Part shown: piece after piece, positions 1 to 8,440 of the stretch | Layout of the letters: each line of letters opens with the position of its first letter | Numbering within the stretch: position 1 is the stretch's first letter | DNA from: an uncultured Bifidobacterium sp. | GTDB taxonomy: Bacteria; Actinomycetota; Actinomycetes; Actinomycetales; Bifidobacteriaceae | Direction: 5' to 3' | DNA: 41,471 bases | Assembly: GCF_949292005.1 (NCBI RefSeq) | Contig: NZ_CASEXV010000044.1 | Location: forward strand, 1 to 41,471 | Position numbers and translations under genes: made by a program | The notes under the pieces: generated by a model | Databases searched by the model: none | What the model was told of the DNA's origin: nothing | The model's input: only the letters and a program-made list of their open reading frames with translations

Positions 1-1764
1 CAAATAGTCCCTATATATTCCTATCGCGGTCATCATACGATATTCGGTGTATTGCGAAGGATTGTCCAAAAGCCAGTTCCATGTATTTCGAACAGTCATG
101 TAATCATCGGTGTTCTGGTAGCTCAAGGCCTGATAGATTAAAGCGTCCCCCTCATATGGACGTCTTTCACGAGTCACCGAATCGACAACGGTATCCAGGG
201 TCGTAGCCTCGTAAGTGTATTGCGACAGCTCGGCAACGTCATCGAGAATCTCCACTCCGGTGCTTAACGACTGTTCCGAGTCCGCAGTGGACAAGGAGAC
301 CTTCACGCCTTTGATGTCATTCGCCGTCAGTTCGCCGGGAAAGTTATGTAGCGTGACATATCTGAACCCCCTGAGGCTGAACCCCGTGAAAGTCGAGGTG
401 CCACCACTAAAGATCCACGTCTCGTCATAAACGTTTCCGGTTCCCATTTTATATTTGGCGACGCCCGAACTAAGCTGCTCGCCTTCGGTGACTCGCACCG
501 CCTGCTTCTCTCCCTTAGGAACGGTAACCGTCAGTTGTATGTCGCCAATGATCTCTTTGTTGAAGGCGACCGTGTAAACACCCTGACGCTGCCGAGTGAT
601 CGATCCGACAGACACCAGTGACCTTTTCATATTGGAGACAATCGATGGCGACAGCTTATACGTCGTCGGCAATCCGAAACTTTTCGGCTGCTCCCACCCA
701 GCCGAGCTCTCCTTGAATCCGCTATCCACACCGTCAACCTGGTCTGGATCGCACCATGATGCGGGGAAAGCCGAGACATCGACGTTCTGCGCATTCTCCG
801 TGTAATACTGCGTTCCTATGGAATGCCCCGATGTCCCATAGACGATATCGTCCATGGACATGGCTTGCGTGGAAGCGGAGCCATTCTGAACATCGGAACC
901 AGAGTTGTAGACCACCGAGGAAGTGCCATCCGAATAGAAGTAGGTGAGCTGCATCAGAACGCCGGGGGATACGGTTCCCCCGGGAGCATAGCTGAACAGG
1001 CCGAGAACGTTCGCCTTTCCTTTCGCCAACTGCTCTGTGATGTCATAAGTGTTATAAAACAGTTTGCTCGACGATCGTCTTGTAGGGCCGACCCCGATCT
1101 CTTGATTGTTAACGAATGCCGTAAAGATATACCGTCCGGAGGCTTTCGACGTATCCACCGTATCGGAGCCAAGAGCGGTAACGGTGAGAAGTGCCTTGGT
1201 GACTCCATCGGCTTTGGCGACCCGGGCGCGGATCAAGGACGAGTTACCCTCTGTCGACCATATAAGATTCGTAGACGTGAATTTGGTTCCGACCGCTGTT
1301 GCAAAATCCCATCTCTCCGAGGAAAGAACGGTCCCGTCGGCGTTCTGTATGTCAACGGACCAGTAGTACAGGCTATTCTCGTCAAGAGTGGAGCTACCCT
1401 CACATCCCGAGGGAAAGACATCGGTAAAATACGCGTTTCTTTGGGCAGACACAGCTCCGGAATCATCCGCATCGATCCAACCGGAACTGCACAAAGAAGA
1501 AGTCTCTGAGCTATTCCGGAATAAATTGATCTGGTATTTCTTCTGATAAAAGTCAGTTGGATTCTTCCAGGAAAACACCGGTTTTCTGGAATCCGCGGCA
1601 TAATTCGATTGAAGAAAACCGACGCTCAGATCATAAGGAACCCGCTCTGTCGAGGATGAATCCGCCGCATCCGCATCAGGAACGGAAACTGCAAATAGCG
1701 ATGATACACAAAGAATCACGCAAAAAAATAGCAAGACCAATCGTTTTCCTGCGTTGTATATCAA
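1..1764 (-). CDS. Secreted GH78-type alpha-L-rhamnosidase, 5' part (C-terminus beyond window)
   Basis: The reverse strand is open from the left edge to about 1850 and reads as a secreted glycoside hydrolase. The proposed TTG start at 1764 gives a classical signal peptide (IYNAGKRLVLLFF, hydrophobic core, cleavage near ADA-ADSS). A GTG at 1842 is an alternative start. Then come a fibronectin-like opening (KPVFSWK ... YYWSVDIQNADG ... WDFATA), a carbohydrate-binding jelly roll (FNTYDIT-like: FYNTYDITEQLAKGKANVLGLFSY), and the sheet ending FSLRGFRYVTLHNFPGEL, which is the usual lead into the GH78 catalytic barrel. The barrel start is visible as VTRERRPYEGDALIYQALSY and PSQYTEYRMMTAIGIYRDYL. Family knowledge: these enzymes remove terminal L-rhamnose from plant glycosides and polysaccharides. 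The remaining barrel lies outside the window, so the catalytic residues cannot be fully checked. The signal peptide suggests an extracellular enzyme. Confidence 0.72.
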   Translation of the reverse strand, partial: MIYNAGKRLVLLFFCVILCVSSLFAVSVPDADAADSSSTERVPYDLSVGFLQSNYAADSRKPVFSWKNPTDFYQKKYQINLFRNSSETSSLCSSGWIDADDSGAVSAQRNAYFTDVFPSGCEGSSTLDENSLYYWSVDIQNADGTVLSSERWDFATAVGTKFTSTNLIWSTEGNSSLIRARVAKADGVTKALLTVTALGSDTVDTSKASGRYIFTAFVNNQEIGVGPTRRSSSKLFYNTYDITEQLAKGKANVLGLFSYAPGGTVSPGVLMQLTYFYSDGTSSVVYNSGSDVQNGSASTQAMSMDDIVYGTSGHSIGTQYYTENAQNVDVSAFPASWCDPDQVDGVDSGFKESSAGWEQPKSFGLPTTYKLSPSIVSNMKRSLVSVGSITRQRQGVYTVAFNKEIIGDIQLTVTVPKGEKQAVRVTEGEQLSSGVAKYKMGTGNVYDETWIFSGGTSTFTGFSLRGFRYVTLHNFPGELTANDIKGVKVSLSTADSEQSLSTGVEILDDVAELSQYTYEATTLDTVVDSVTRERRPYEGDALIYQALSYQNTDDYMTVRNTWNWLLDNPSQYTEYRMMTAIGIYRDYL

Positions 1765-2009
1765 CTTCCCCGCGCTCCCGCCCAACGTCCCGTCGTCCGA
1801 ATAATCCCTGCATCGTCCCAAATAGCGGAACAAAACCGTCACACCAATCTACCCCACCGTCCGTACGGCGCAGAAGCGGTTGACGCCATTGGCATGGCCA
1901 TGGATGAGCCGGATGGTTTTCAGCACAACATGCCCACACTATAGCTTCCAATTGATACGTGCTATATTCTTTAGGGTTGTCTGGGCACCGGAGGCGTCCA
2001 CGGCACAAT

Positions 2010-2097
2010 GGAGGATTCGCCTAGTGGTCTATGGCGCACGCTTGGAAAGCGTGTTGGTGTAACAGCCTCACGAGTTCGAATCTCGTATCCTCCGCCA
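2010..2097 (+). tRNA. tRNA-Ser (anticodon GGA)
   Basis: The acceptor stem GGAGGAT pairs with ATCCTCC (2087-2093), followed by discriminator G and an encoded CCA. The anticodon stem CACGC/GCGTG encloses the loop TTGGAAA, giving anticodon GGA. The variable region is long, as expected for a class II serine tRNA, and the T-arm has TTCGAAT. A terminator follows at once. Confidence 0.95.
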
Positions 2098-2100
2098 TGA

Positions 2101-2132
2101 GGGTTTTGAACGAAAGTTCAAAACCCTTTTTT
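2101..2132 (+). terminator. Intrinsic terminator of tRNA-Ser
   Basis: A perfect 11-bp stem (GGGTTTTGAAC / GTTCAAAACCC) with a GAAA tetraloop is followed by six T. It lies four bases after the tRNA CCA end. Confidence 0.9.
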
Positions 2133-2258
2133 GTTGCCGCTTCCGTCCTGTTTCCTTGCGTTTCAGCCATTCCCCGCAATACCCATACCTTGCGTGGTCG
2201 AACATTGAGCAGCCTTTAGAGGGGTAGTTAGTAGGTAAACAAAGTGGTAAGAGCCTGA

Positions 2259-2498
2259 CTACTCCAGATTCTTACCCACTACCAGAAGGACGCTTATGCC
2301 AGCCTCACACGTCAGGGTCAGCAGATCGAATCACTGAAATCACATGACGTCACGTTTGGCCTGTACAGGAACCACAAAGACAACACCACAAATCTGTTCC
2401 AATCCATCCGGATTATGCGCAACGCCTCTTCACATAACAACTGCCTGCTGATTGGCATCGAAAAACAGACCAGGCCTGCTATAAATCAACCACCTTGA
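2259..2498 (+). pseudogene. Remnant of an Abi-family (AbiD/F-like) abortive infection gene
   Basis: The frame is open for 79 codons between a stop at 2256 and the TGA at 2496, but it has no start codon near its 5' end. The visible end reads NLFQSIRIMRNASSHNNCLL, which resembles the RNAxxHN motif near the C-terminus of Abi_2-like proteins (RNAAAHNNC... in many relatives). The N-terminal two thirds of such a protein are absent. This is therefore most likely a 3' fragment of a lost phage-defence gene. The assignment rests on one motif and is tentative. Confidence 0.4.
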
Positions 2499-2558
2499 AC
2501 CTAGGAAGTTACTTGGGAACCTTTACCTTACCAACTTCCTAAGTAACCTCCCAGGTTC
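2497..2558. repeat. Imperfect inverted repeat (hairpin) after the Abi remnant
   Basis: Arms of about 23 bases begin GAACCTAGGAAGTTACTTGG and are closed by the inverse ending CCTCCCAGGTTC. About three mismatches would be G-U wobbles in RNA. There is no T-tract on either side. It could be a weak bidirectional terminator between the remnant and the leftward winged-helix ORF, or a mobile-element end. Confidence 0.5.
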
Positions 2559-2608
2559 CGCATTCCCTTCGGCGTCCTCAAGCCGCCTTCACCCGATACG
2601 GCAGCTGC

Positions 2609-2821
2609 TCACGCTGAGACTCCGTTCGCCTTTTGAGAAGGCACCAAGCGGTAGCGACGCTTGGGGCTGTACTTGGAACCTATGCCTTCCACCAGTCCAT
2701 CTGCCATCATGCGGGAAAGGTAATCGCGAATGGTTTTGGTGGATGTCCCGGAAGCGTTCGACAATTCCGAAGTGCTGGCGCTTTGCCTCCGGGCAAGATA
2801 CGACAAAAGCGCCTGTTCCAT
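2609..2821 (-). CDS. Small winged-helix DNA-binding protein, or detached C-terminal domain of the neighbour
   Basis: This 70-residue ORF reads as a single winged helix-turn-helix (LLSYLARRQSASTSELSN, then TKTIRDYLSRMMADGLVE, then a wing ending in KRRYRLVP). Its ATG at 2821 follows directly, and in the same frame, on the TGA (2822-2824) that ends the upstream regulator. It is therefore either a separate short gene with no room for its own ribosome binding site, or an extra C-terminal domain cut off by a nonsense codon. Some regulators of this family carry tandem winged-helix domains, which favours the second reading. The function beyond DNA binding is unknown. Confidence 0.5.
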   Translation of the reverse strand: MEQALLSYLARRQSASTSELSNASGTSTKTIRDYLSRMMADGLVEGIGSKYSPKRRYRLVPSQKANGVSA

Positions 2822-4018
2822 TCACAGTGTTGTCTCATACCGCGCATTACGGCCACTCCCGACCTTCTTCGCTCGCCCCTCACTCACCAGTTTCCGCAAT
2901 TGGTAGTATGCCTGATTCGAGTCAAGGTGCAGCAGTTTCATAACATCGTTTTTGCTCACCGACCCCTGCTTATTCATCAGCTTTGTTATCAACTCCGGAT
3001 AACGCACCCTATCGATGTCTGACTGTCTAACATATTCCACCACTTTGCCGCTGCGACGGGATACTTTCGCCCCCAACATGTATGAACGCCGAGCACCAGT
3101 GCCGTAGCTTTCAACAAGACCAGATTCGGCCAACTGCCCCAATACGGTACGCAAACGCTGGTCGCTCATGTCCAAAGACTTCGACAGAACTTCAAAGCTA
3201 CAACGCCTTTCACCTTTGAGCTTGTCCAAGATGAGCAGCCCATCGAGAGGCAAAGACCTGCCGCTACGCTCACGTTCCTCAGCCAAGAGCTCCACGAACG
3301 CCTTATCAGGTGCGCTCCTTGCCAAAAGCACAGATACTTCGCGCTCGTTTGATCTCGAATAATCCGGTAGGGGACGCCCATAGTTCAAAGCCCCCTCGAA
3401 AATACGATCGATGCCACGGCCTGTCCGTTCGGCAAGCCCAGTCCTTTTCAGCGCGTCCATGAGACATGGATTCCGGCCATGCGGCTCGGCGGTAAGTAAA
3501 TTATGAATGCTGATGCCTTCCACGAATCCACCAGGATTAGCAATGGTCAGCCCGGCATCATCCACCAGCACCCGCACACGACCAAGAACCGAATAGTCCC
3601 TGTGCCCAAACGCATTGACCAGGGCCTCTCTGAAAGCCCTTTCATCAAATTCAGGAACCATTGAGGAAAACAGTCCTACGTTCAGTTCCGTTCCCGGATT
3701 CCATGGTTTAAACGCTTCCGCTATCTGTTCTATGGTTTTGAGCAGTGGCCCACGATATGTCTGGTTCACCTTGATATCAGTTCCGGCAAGAACCTGGAAA
3801 ACCGCCTCATTCGTCGGAACAAGACGCTGCAACGATTCCTCCAGATCCTCATCCTCAAGTTCGAGGAGATTACGGTCACCGGACTGGCAGGACGCGATAA
3901 TCCTATGCAGACAAGGGCTACAACCGCTTCTACCGGTTCTGAATCCGAAAGGCCCTTTAACATCATTCTTGAATTCTTTGAACAAAGCTTCTCTGCCATA
4001 TTCATGTACGATTCGCAA
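2822..4018 (-). pseudogene. Decayed AlbA_2/HATPase_c_4 transcriptional regulator
   Basis: The C-terminal two thirds match the ATP-binding regulators with an AlbA_2 N-domain: PEFDERAFREALVNAFGHRD, GLTIANPGGFVEGISIHNLL, EPHGRNPCLMDALKRTGLAE, RTGRGIDRIFEG, then two winged-helix segments. The N-domain is damaged. It starts ALFKEFKNDVKG, but the expected continuation LSDSEPVEAVVALVC lies in another frame, reached if one C is removed near 3955. About 100 residues that normally follow are missing, and so is a segment of about 25 residues before NEAVFQVLAGT. The frame is open up to an ATG at 4318, but homology begins only near 4018. There a TTG with GGAG seven bases upstream is the best start. The gene probably makes no intact regulator. 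Confidence 0.65.
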
Positions 4019-4510
4019 CCGCCCACTCCGAATCTCTGAATTTTTCTCTGAATCGTGCAATCCTTCTCTGAATTCAGAGAAAGACCACTGAATCCAGAGA
4101 AAGGCCACTTCCTTAAGACCGATTAATCGGCAGTGGCAGTTGTCCTCCGCCAATAGACTCAGGAACAGCGAGACTAAGCCATTCACGAGGCGTTTCTCTC
4201 TCCATGGCGACGATGACGACGACAATCGATACCACCCGATGGCATAGCGCCGACGGCTCATCTTGCTCAGATCGTGACAACTATCCCTGCGCCGGAGTCC
4301 GCCGCTGACATCGGGCAATCAACGTTCCAGAACCTTCGCTCGTGACGCATGACGACGCATATTTCCTCTGTGAATTTATCAACTGCGTGCTCCTCTCGTA
4401 TGCAAAGAACCTGCGATTCCCCAATTGAATTCAGTACATACCTGGAACTGGAATATGATATTCCTTGCATCGCGTCTCATACGCGACGCATACAGAGAAC
4501 CGAGAAGGGT
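4019..4510. other. Intergenic stretch of about 490 bases between divergent genes
   Basis: Apart from the motif array at 4033-4100, this stretch holds only weakly coding-like frames. One leftward frame continues to 4318 and one rightward frame continues to 4349. Both encode Cys/Arg-rich sequence that I do not recognise and do not treat as translated. It must hold the promoters of the leftward regulator and of the rightward nuclease gene. No convincing -35/-10 pair was identified. Confidence 0.5.
4033..4100. promoter_or_regulatory. Iterated TCTCTGAATT operator-like array with an 18-bp perfect palindrome
   Basis: Direct copies of TCTCTGAAT(T) start at 4033, 4045 and 4065. Inverted copies lie at 4071-4080 (AATTCAGAGA) and 4091-4100 (AATCCAGAGA). 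The central pair forms the perfect palindrome TTCTCTGAATTCAGAGAA (4064-4081). The array lies just upstream of the likely start of the decayed regulator. It would suit an autoregulatory binding region, but no binding protein is proven. Confidence 0.5.
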
Positions 4511-5917
4511 ATGAAAAAGAGAAGAGCAGTTCTTCTGGCGCCGCTTTCCGCAGTAGCCATCGTCTTAGCCATGGTTTTTCCGCTTGCCGGAACAACCTCA
4601 CAGATGCAGACAGCCGACGCGTCCACGACAACCGCCGCATCCGCCCTGTCGCAGCTGACCGTCAAAAGCGACGCCTCGACGGCGGGATATTCGCGAGACC
4701 AGTTCGGAAATGACTGGGAGGACGTCGACAACAACAACTGCGACACGCGCGACGACATTCTCAAACGCGATCTGACCCATATCACATATAAGACGGGCAG
4801 TACCTGCGTCATTGCATCCGGTACGCTGAACGACCCCTATACCGGGAAGACCATCAACTTCGTCAGAGGCGAGAATACGTCGCAGGCCGTCCAGATCGAT
4901 CACGTCGTGGCGCTCGGCAACGCCTGGGAGACCGGAGCCCAGTCATTGACCACGGCGAAAAGAACGCAACTGGCCAATGATCCGTTGGAGCTTCTGGCCG
5001 TGGACGGTCCCACGAATGGGAAGAAAGGTGACAAAGACGCCGCGGGGTGGGTTCCGTCCAACACGAAGGCCGACTGCGCCTACGTCGCCAGACAGATCAC
5101 GGTCAAGCAGAAGTACGGTCTGTGGGTGACGTCCAGTGAAAAGAACCGGATGTCGACGGTTCTTTCGACATGCCCCAACCAGCCTCTGGCAACGGGAACG
5201 ACGGGACTGGACATCTTCTCCTCATCGTCATCCTCAGGCGTCACGGTCAGCAAGCCTGTTCTCACGTACCGCACGCACGTCCAGACCTACGGATGGCAGA
5301 AATGGATGGGTGAGGGCGCGACATCGGGGACCACCGGAAAAGCCAAACGCCTCGAGGCCATCGAGATCCGCCTGTCGGGGAGGTCCCAGGCGACCAAGGG
5401 AGAGATCCAGTACCGCACGCACGTGCAGACCTACGGATGGCAGAAATGGGTGAATACCGGAACATTATCAGGAACGACGGGGAAGGCCAAGAGACTCGAA
5501 GCAATTAGCATCAGGCTGACCGACAATCTTGCCAAACGCTATGACGTGTACTATCGCGTCCACGCCCAGCACTTCGGCTGGATGGGATGGGCGAAGGACG
5601 GCGCGAATGCGGGGACCGCAGGATACGCCTACAGGCTCGAGGCCATCCAGATTAGGCTCGTCACGAAAGGCGGGGCCGCTCCGGGAAGCATCTCCACCGC
5701 GTTCCGTCAGGCTCCCGCGAAGAAGACCCCGGCCAAAGCAGTCACGAAGAAGACCTCGACGCCTACGAGGAATACCGGATCGTCATCCCTGCCGGTCAAG
5801 ACGGCAGGATCCTATTGCAAGAAGTCCGACAAAGGCAAGCATGCGCGGACCAGCACGGGTGTGACGCTTACTTGCAAGACCACGTCGTCGGACTCGCGAC
5901 TGCGCTGGCGACACTGA
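4511..5917 (+). CDS. Secreted HNH nuclease (DUF1524/GmrSD C-terminal type) with three ChW repeats
   Basis: The start at 4511 gives MKKRR plus a hydrophobic signal sequence, with cleavage near ADAS; the frame is open further upstream but without a signal. Residues about 60-230 form a DUF1524 nuclease domain: IDHVVALGNAWETGAQ, then LANDPLELLAVDGPTNGKKG, then AAGWVPS and ADCAYVARQITVKQKYGL. The His-containing DHV motif and the Asn-Lys-Gly stretch are the usual active-site features. Three ChW-type repeats follow (each with YGWQKW or FGWMGW and RLEAIEIRL), then a Lys/Thr-rich basic tail with two Cys. ChW repeats are generally regarded as cell-surface or glycan-binding modules, so this is probably a surface-associated or released DNase. 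There is no LPxTG anchor. Possible roles are nutrient scavenging, biofilm DNA cleavage or antagonism; the sequence does not decide. Confidence 0.85.
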   Translation: MKKRRAVLLAPLSAVAIVLAMVFPLAGTTSQMQTADASTTTAASALSQLTVKSDASTAGYSRDQFGNDWEDVDNNNCDTRDDILKRDLTHITYKTGSTCVIASGTLNDPYTGKTINFVRGENTSQAVQIDHVVALGNAWETGAQSLTTAKRTQLANDPLELLAVDGPTNGKKGDKDAAGWVPSNTKADCAYVARQITVKQKYGLWVTSSEKNRMSTVLSTCPNQPLATGTTGLDIFSSSSSSGVTVSKPVLTYRTHVQTYGWQKWMGEGATSGTTGKAKRLEAIEIRLSGRSQATKGEIQYRTHVQTYGWQKWVNTGTLSGTTGKAKRLEAISIRLTDNLAKRYDVYYRVHAQHFGWMGWAKDGANAGTAGYAYRLEAIQIRLVTKGGAAPGSISTAFRQAPAKKTPAKAVTKKTSTPTRNTGSSSLPVKTAGSYCKKSDKGKHARTSTGVTLTCKTTSSDSRLRWRH

Positions 5918-6019
5918 CGGGCTGGCTATGTGAGAGTCCCTGCGAAATATCAGGATTCCAACGGGACGTTAACGATGCGCAGGAACCATGAAACCGTGGA
6001 TCGGTTCAGACTCGTGTCT

Positions 6020-6044
6020 GGATGCTCTGCGCTGCAGAGCATCC
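6020..6044. other. Perfect 11-bp hairpin between the nuclease and dehydrogenase genes
   Basis: GGATGCTCTGC and GCAGAGCATCC enclose a 3-base loop. No T-tract follows, and a second GC-rich stem lies directly downstream (GGGG cgtaat CCCC). It may act as a terminator of the nuclease transcript, but the lack of U-run leaves this open. Confidence 0.5.
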
Positions 6045-6071
6045 CCGCGGGGCGTAATCCCCGCCGGACGG

Positions 6072-6103
6072 CTACGCTCATATGCAACTACGCTCGTATG
6101 CAA
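6072..6103. repeat. 16-bp tandem duplication upstream of the dehydrogenase gene
   Basis: CTACGCTCATATGCAA (6072-6087) is followed at once by CTACGCTCGTATGCAA (6088-6103), one mismatch. It lies about 60 bases before the ATG at 6163. Confidence 0.9.
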
Positions 6104-6162
6104 CCGGAATGGAACGCAAGCCCGCGTTCCCCGCGACACGAAGAGAACCGAGGCACACACCC

Positions 6163-6939
6163 ATGAACAGGACCGTGGTCGTCACAGGATCGACATCGGG
6201 AATCGGAAGCGCATTCGCCGACCTCTTCGCGAATCGGGGCGATGCGCTCATCCTCGTCTCGCGCAGCGTCAAAACGCTTCGGGCGCAATGCACGGCTTTG
6301 AGCGAACGTCATCCGCAGGGGCGGTTCTCATACATCGTCGCCGACCTCAGCGACCACGTCCAGGTGGATATGGTCTGCCGGCGTCTGGCCGACGAACCGG
6401 TCGACGTTCTGGTGAACAACGCCGGATTCGGCATGACGGGACCTTTCACCCACGAGGATCCTCGGGGCATACGGTCCATGATCGACGTCAACGTGGCAGC
6501 CCCCACCGCATTGTCGAGGACGGTCGCCGAGGGAATGGTGTCACGTGGACACGGCCGCATTCTCAACGTCGCGTCGATCGCCGCCTTCATGCCCAATCCC
6601 TTCGGTGCCGTGTACGCCGCGACCAAGGCGTATGTGCTCAGCCTGTCCGAAGCCCTGTCCGAGGAGCTGCGAGGCACGGGAGTCACCGTGTCGGCGCTCT
6701 GCCCCGGACCGACGCGCAGCAATTTCGCGGAACGTTCGCAGATGGGGCGGACCCGGGTGTTCGCGCGGAACGTGATGGACGCCGAATCCGTGGCACGAGC
6801 CGGCTACAAAGGGATGATGCGTGGAAGGCGACGGATCGTCCCCGGGCTGCCCAACCGAATCCTCACGGGGCTGAGCATCATCGTACCTACGGTCGTGGTT
6901 CTTCGAATCGCGGCCTGGGCGTTGCGGTACACGGATTAG
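6163..6939 (+). CDS. Short-chain dehydrogenase/reductase with C-terminal hydrophobic helix
   Basis: A classical SDR of 258 residues. The Rossmann motif TGSTSGIG is at residues 8-15, NNAG marks the fourth strand, the catalytic Ser lies in NVASIAAF, and YAATK gives the Tyr-Lys pair. A Pro-Gly turn (CPGPTRSNF) follows. The C-terminus (LTGLSIIVPTVVVLRIAAWALR) is hydrophobic and could hold the protein at the membrane, as in some SDRs acting on lipids. The start at 6163 fits the Rossmann fold and has GAGG about nine bases upstream; an earlier in-frame ATG at 6082 would add an unrelated basic leader. The substrate is unknown. The gene is convergent with the muramidase gene, 27 bases apart. Confidence 0.88.
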   Translation: MNRTVVVTGSTSGIGSAFADLFANRGDALILVSRSVKTLRAQCTALSERHPQGRFSYIVADLSDHVQVDMVCRRLADEPVDVLVNNAGFGMTGPFTHEDPRGIRSMIDVNVAAPTALSRTVAEGMVSRGHGRILNVASIAAFMPNPFGAVYAATKAYVLSLSEALSEELRGTGVTVSALCPGPTRSNFAERSQMGRTRVFARNVMDAESVARAGYKGMMRGRRRIVPGLPNRILTGLSIIVPTVVVLRIAAWALRYTD

Positions 6940-6966
6940 AGCGCACGGCCGGCGACCTAGCTGCAC

Positions 6967-8295
6967 CTATCGACGCACCGCCAACGTATCCACCCCATCA
7001 CCATCCCAATCACCAACCAGAACCGTATCCGATCCCTTCCCGTAGCGCACGGTCTTGTCGGCCTTGCCCCCCGAAATCGAATTCTTGAAGTAATAGCAAT
7101 TCCCATTGCACGCGGGGATATAGGTTTTGTTGCCAAACGCGCTGAAGTCGACGCTTCCGCTGATGCCACTTACGGAGCCTCGATCGGTGTACTGCCACCC
7201 CCTGCTGTTTGACGTGAAGCCGGTGAATTCATTCGTTCCCCCATGCTGAGCGACCCAAGTTGTTTTGGACCAGATGGATGAGGACTTCAAAACACCGTTC
7301 AACCGACTCGTATAGGAGTACACGCCCAGATTGGTGTATCCCGCGGAATTCAGTTCCTTGTACCAAGCGCTGATCATCGCCTCGTAGGTCGTGGTGCTTG
7401 TTGGCGGGACATGGATCGGTTTATCGTTGGAATCGTTCCACGTCCAATCCTCAAGGTCGTAGTAGATTGGATACGACAGGTCACTGGCGCTCACTCCCGC
7501 TTCCTTAAGCAACGCCGCGACGTTGGCTCCCTCCGCGGACGCTGTGTCCACGTCGTAGGCATACGAATACAGATAGATTCCGAAGGAGATTCCCAGCCGC
7601 TTACACCAGGTGATGTTCCGCACGGCCTTCGCATCGAATCCGTTGTCCCAGGCGTATCCGATCCGGATGATGGCCCCCTGGACCCCGGATTGCTTGACCT
7701 TGGTCCAGTTGACGTCACCTTGATATTCGGACACGTCGATGACCCGTGACGCCTGCTGGACGAAAAGCGACCCGTCCGCGTTGAAGAACGCGGACGTACC
7801 GTTCTTGGTCCCCCAATATGCTCCATACGTGTTGTCGTACAAAGCGGCGGTCCGTACGGATCCGGACCCGCTTTCGGAAGATGACATGGCTTCACGGACC
7901 CTGCTCACCGACACGGGAATGAATTTCTGCCCATCAGTGCGATCAAGAGGATCCGGCGGCTGGGTCGATGTGCCGACCACGCTGGGATCGGTGACAGTCT
8001 CCCCTGTCTCAACGTTCCTCACCGTTCCATCCGATAGTTTCGCCAATGTTTCGGATATCGTCGTCGCGTCGTCAGGAATCGAATCCACGATTGTCTGGGG
8101 AAGCGTCATTGAGGGATTGTCGGGAAACGATCCGTTCGTCGTTTCGTCGGCGGACGAGACCACGACATCCGTTTTAGAGCCGTCAGTGACGGTCGATCCG
8201 ATTGCCGCAGGCGCGGAGATGGACCCCACGGAGAGTACGGCGGACATGAGTATCCCAGCCAATCGGATCAACACCGGGAACACGGTGGTCACCAT
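6967..8295 (-). CDS. Secreted GH25 muramidase (lysozyme family)
   Basis: The start at 8295 has GGGAGGATGG about ten bases upstream and yields a signal peptide (TVFPVLIRLAGILMSAVL). A Ser/Thr/Asp-rich linker covers residues about 40-170. The GH25 domain begins VIDVSEYQGDVNW; Asp187 of that motif and the YYDLED strand (Asp280, Glu282) are the catalytic acids. QYTDRGSVSGISGSVDFSAF closes the barrel. The last residues (DTVLVGDWDGDGVDTLAVRR) are a single FG-GAP/VCBS-like unit with a calcium-binding DxDxDG pattern, found in tandem in larger wall hydrolases. Family role: cleavage of the MurNAc-beta-1,4-GlcNAc bond in peptidoglycan. It is followed on the same strand by a wall deacetylase gene upstream, so wall remodelling is a reasonable inference. 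Confidence 0.9.
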   Translation of the reverse strand: MVTTVFPVLIRLAGILMSAVLSVGSISAPAAIGSTVTDGSKTDVVVSSADETTNGSFPDNPSMTLPQTIVDSIPDDATTISETLAKLSDGTVRNVETGETVTDPSVVGTSTQPPDPLDRTDGQKFIPVSVSRVREAMSSSESGSGSVRTAALYDNTYGAYWGTKNGTSAFFNADGSLFVQQASRVIDVSEYQGDVNWTKVKQSGVQGAIIRIGYAWDNGFDAKAVRNITWCKRLGISFGIYLYSYAYDVDTASAEGANVAALLKEAGVSASDLSYPIYYDLEDWTWNDSNDKPIHVPPTSTTTYEAMISAWYKELNSAGYTNLGVYSYTSRLNGVLKSSSIWSKTTWVAQHGGTNEFTGFTSNSRGWQYTDRGSVSGISGSVDFSAFGNKTYIPACNGNCYYFKNSISGGKADKTVRYGKGSDTVLVGDWDGDGVDTLAVRR

Positions 8296-8440
8296 GTAAC
8301 AACCATCCTCCCTACATTCATGGTCACAAAATGCAAATGCGCTCCAAAAAAGACATCTTGCTTGCGCAAGTGTATCCCATGACTCTGTGGAAATACTTTG
8401 TGACAATGCTCTGCGGCAACCGTGCACAATCGGCGGAAGG

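Noticed and set aside
4349..4510. Upstream extension of the nuclease frame to an ATG at 4349
   Set aside because: It would bury the signal peptide behind about 54 unrelated residues. The MKKRR start at 4511 is far more convincing.
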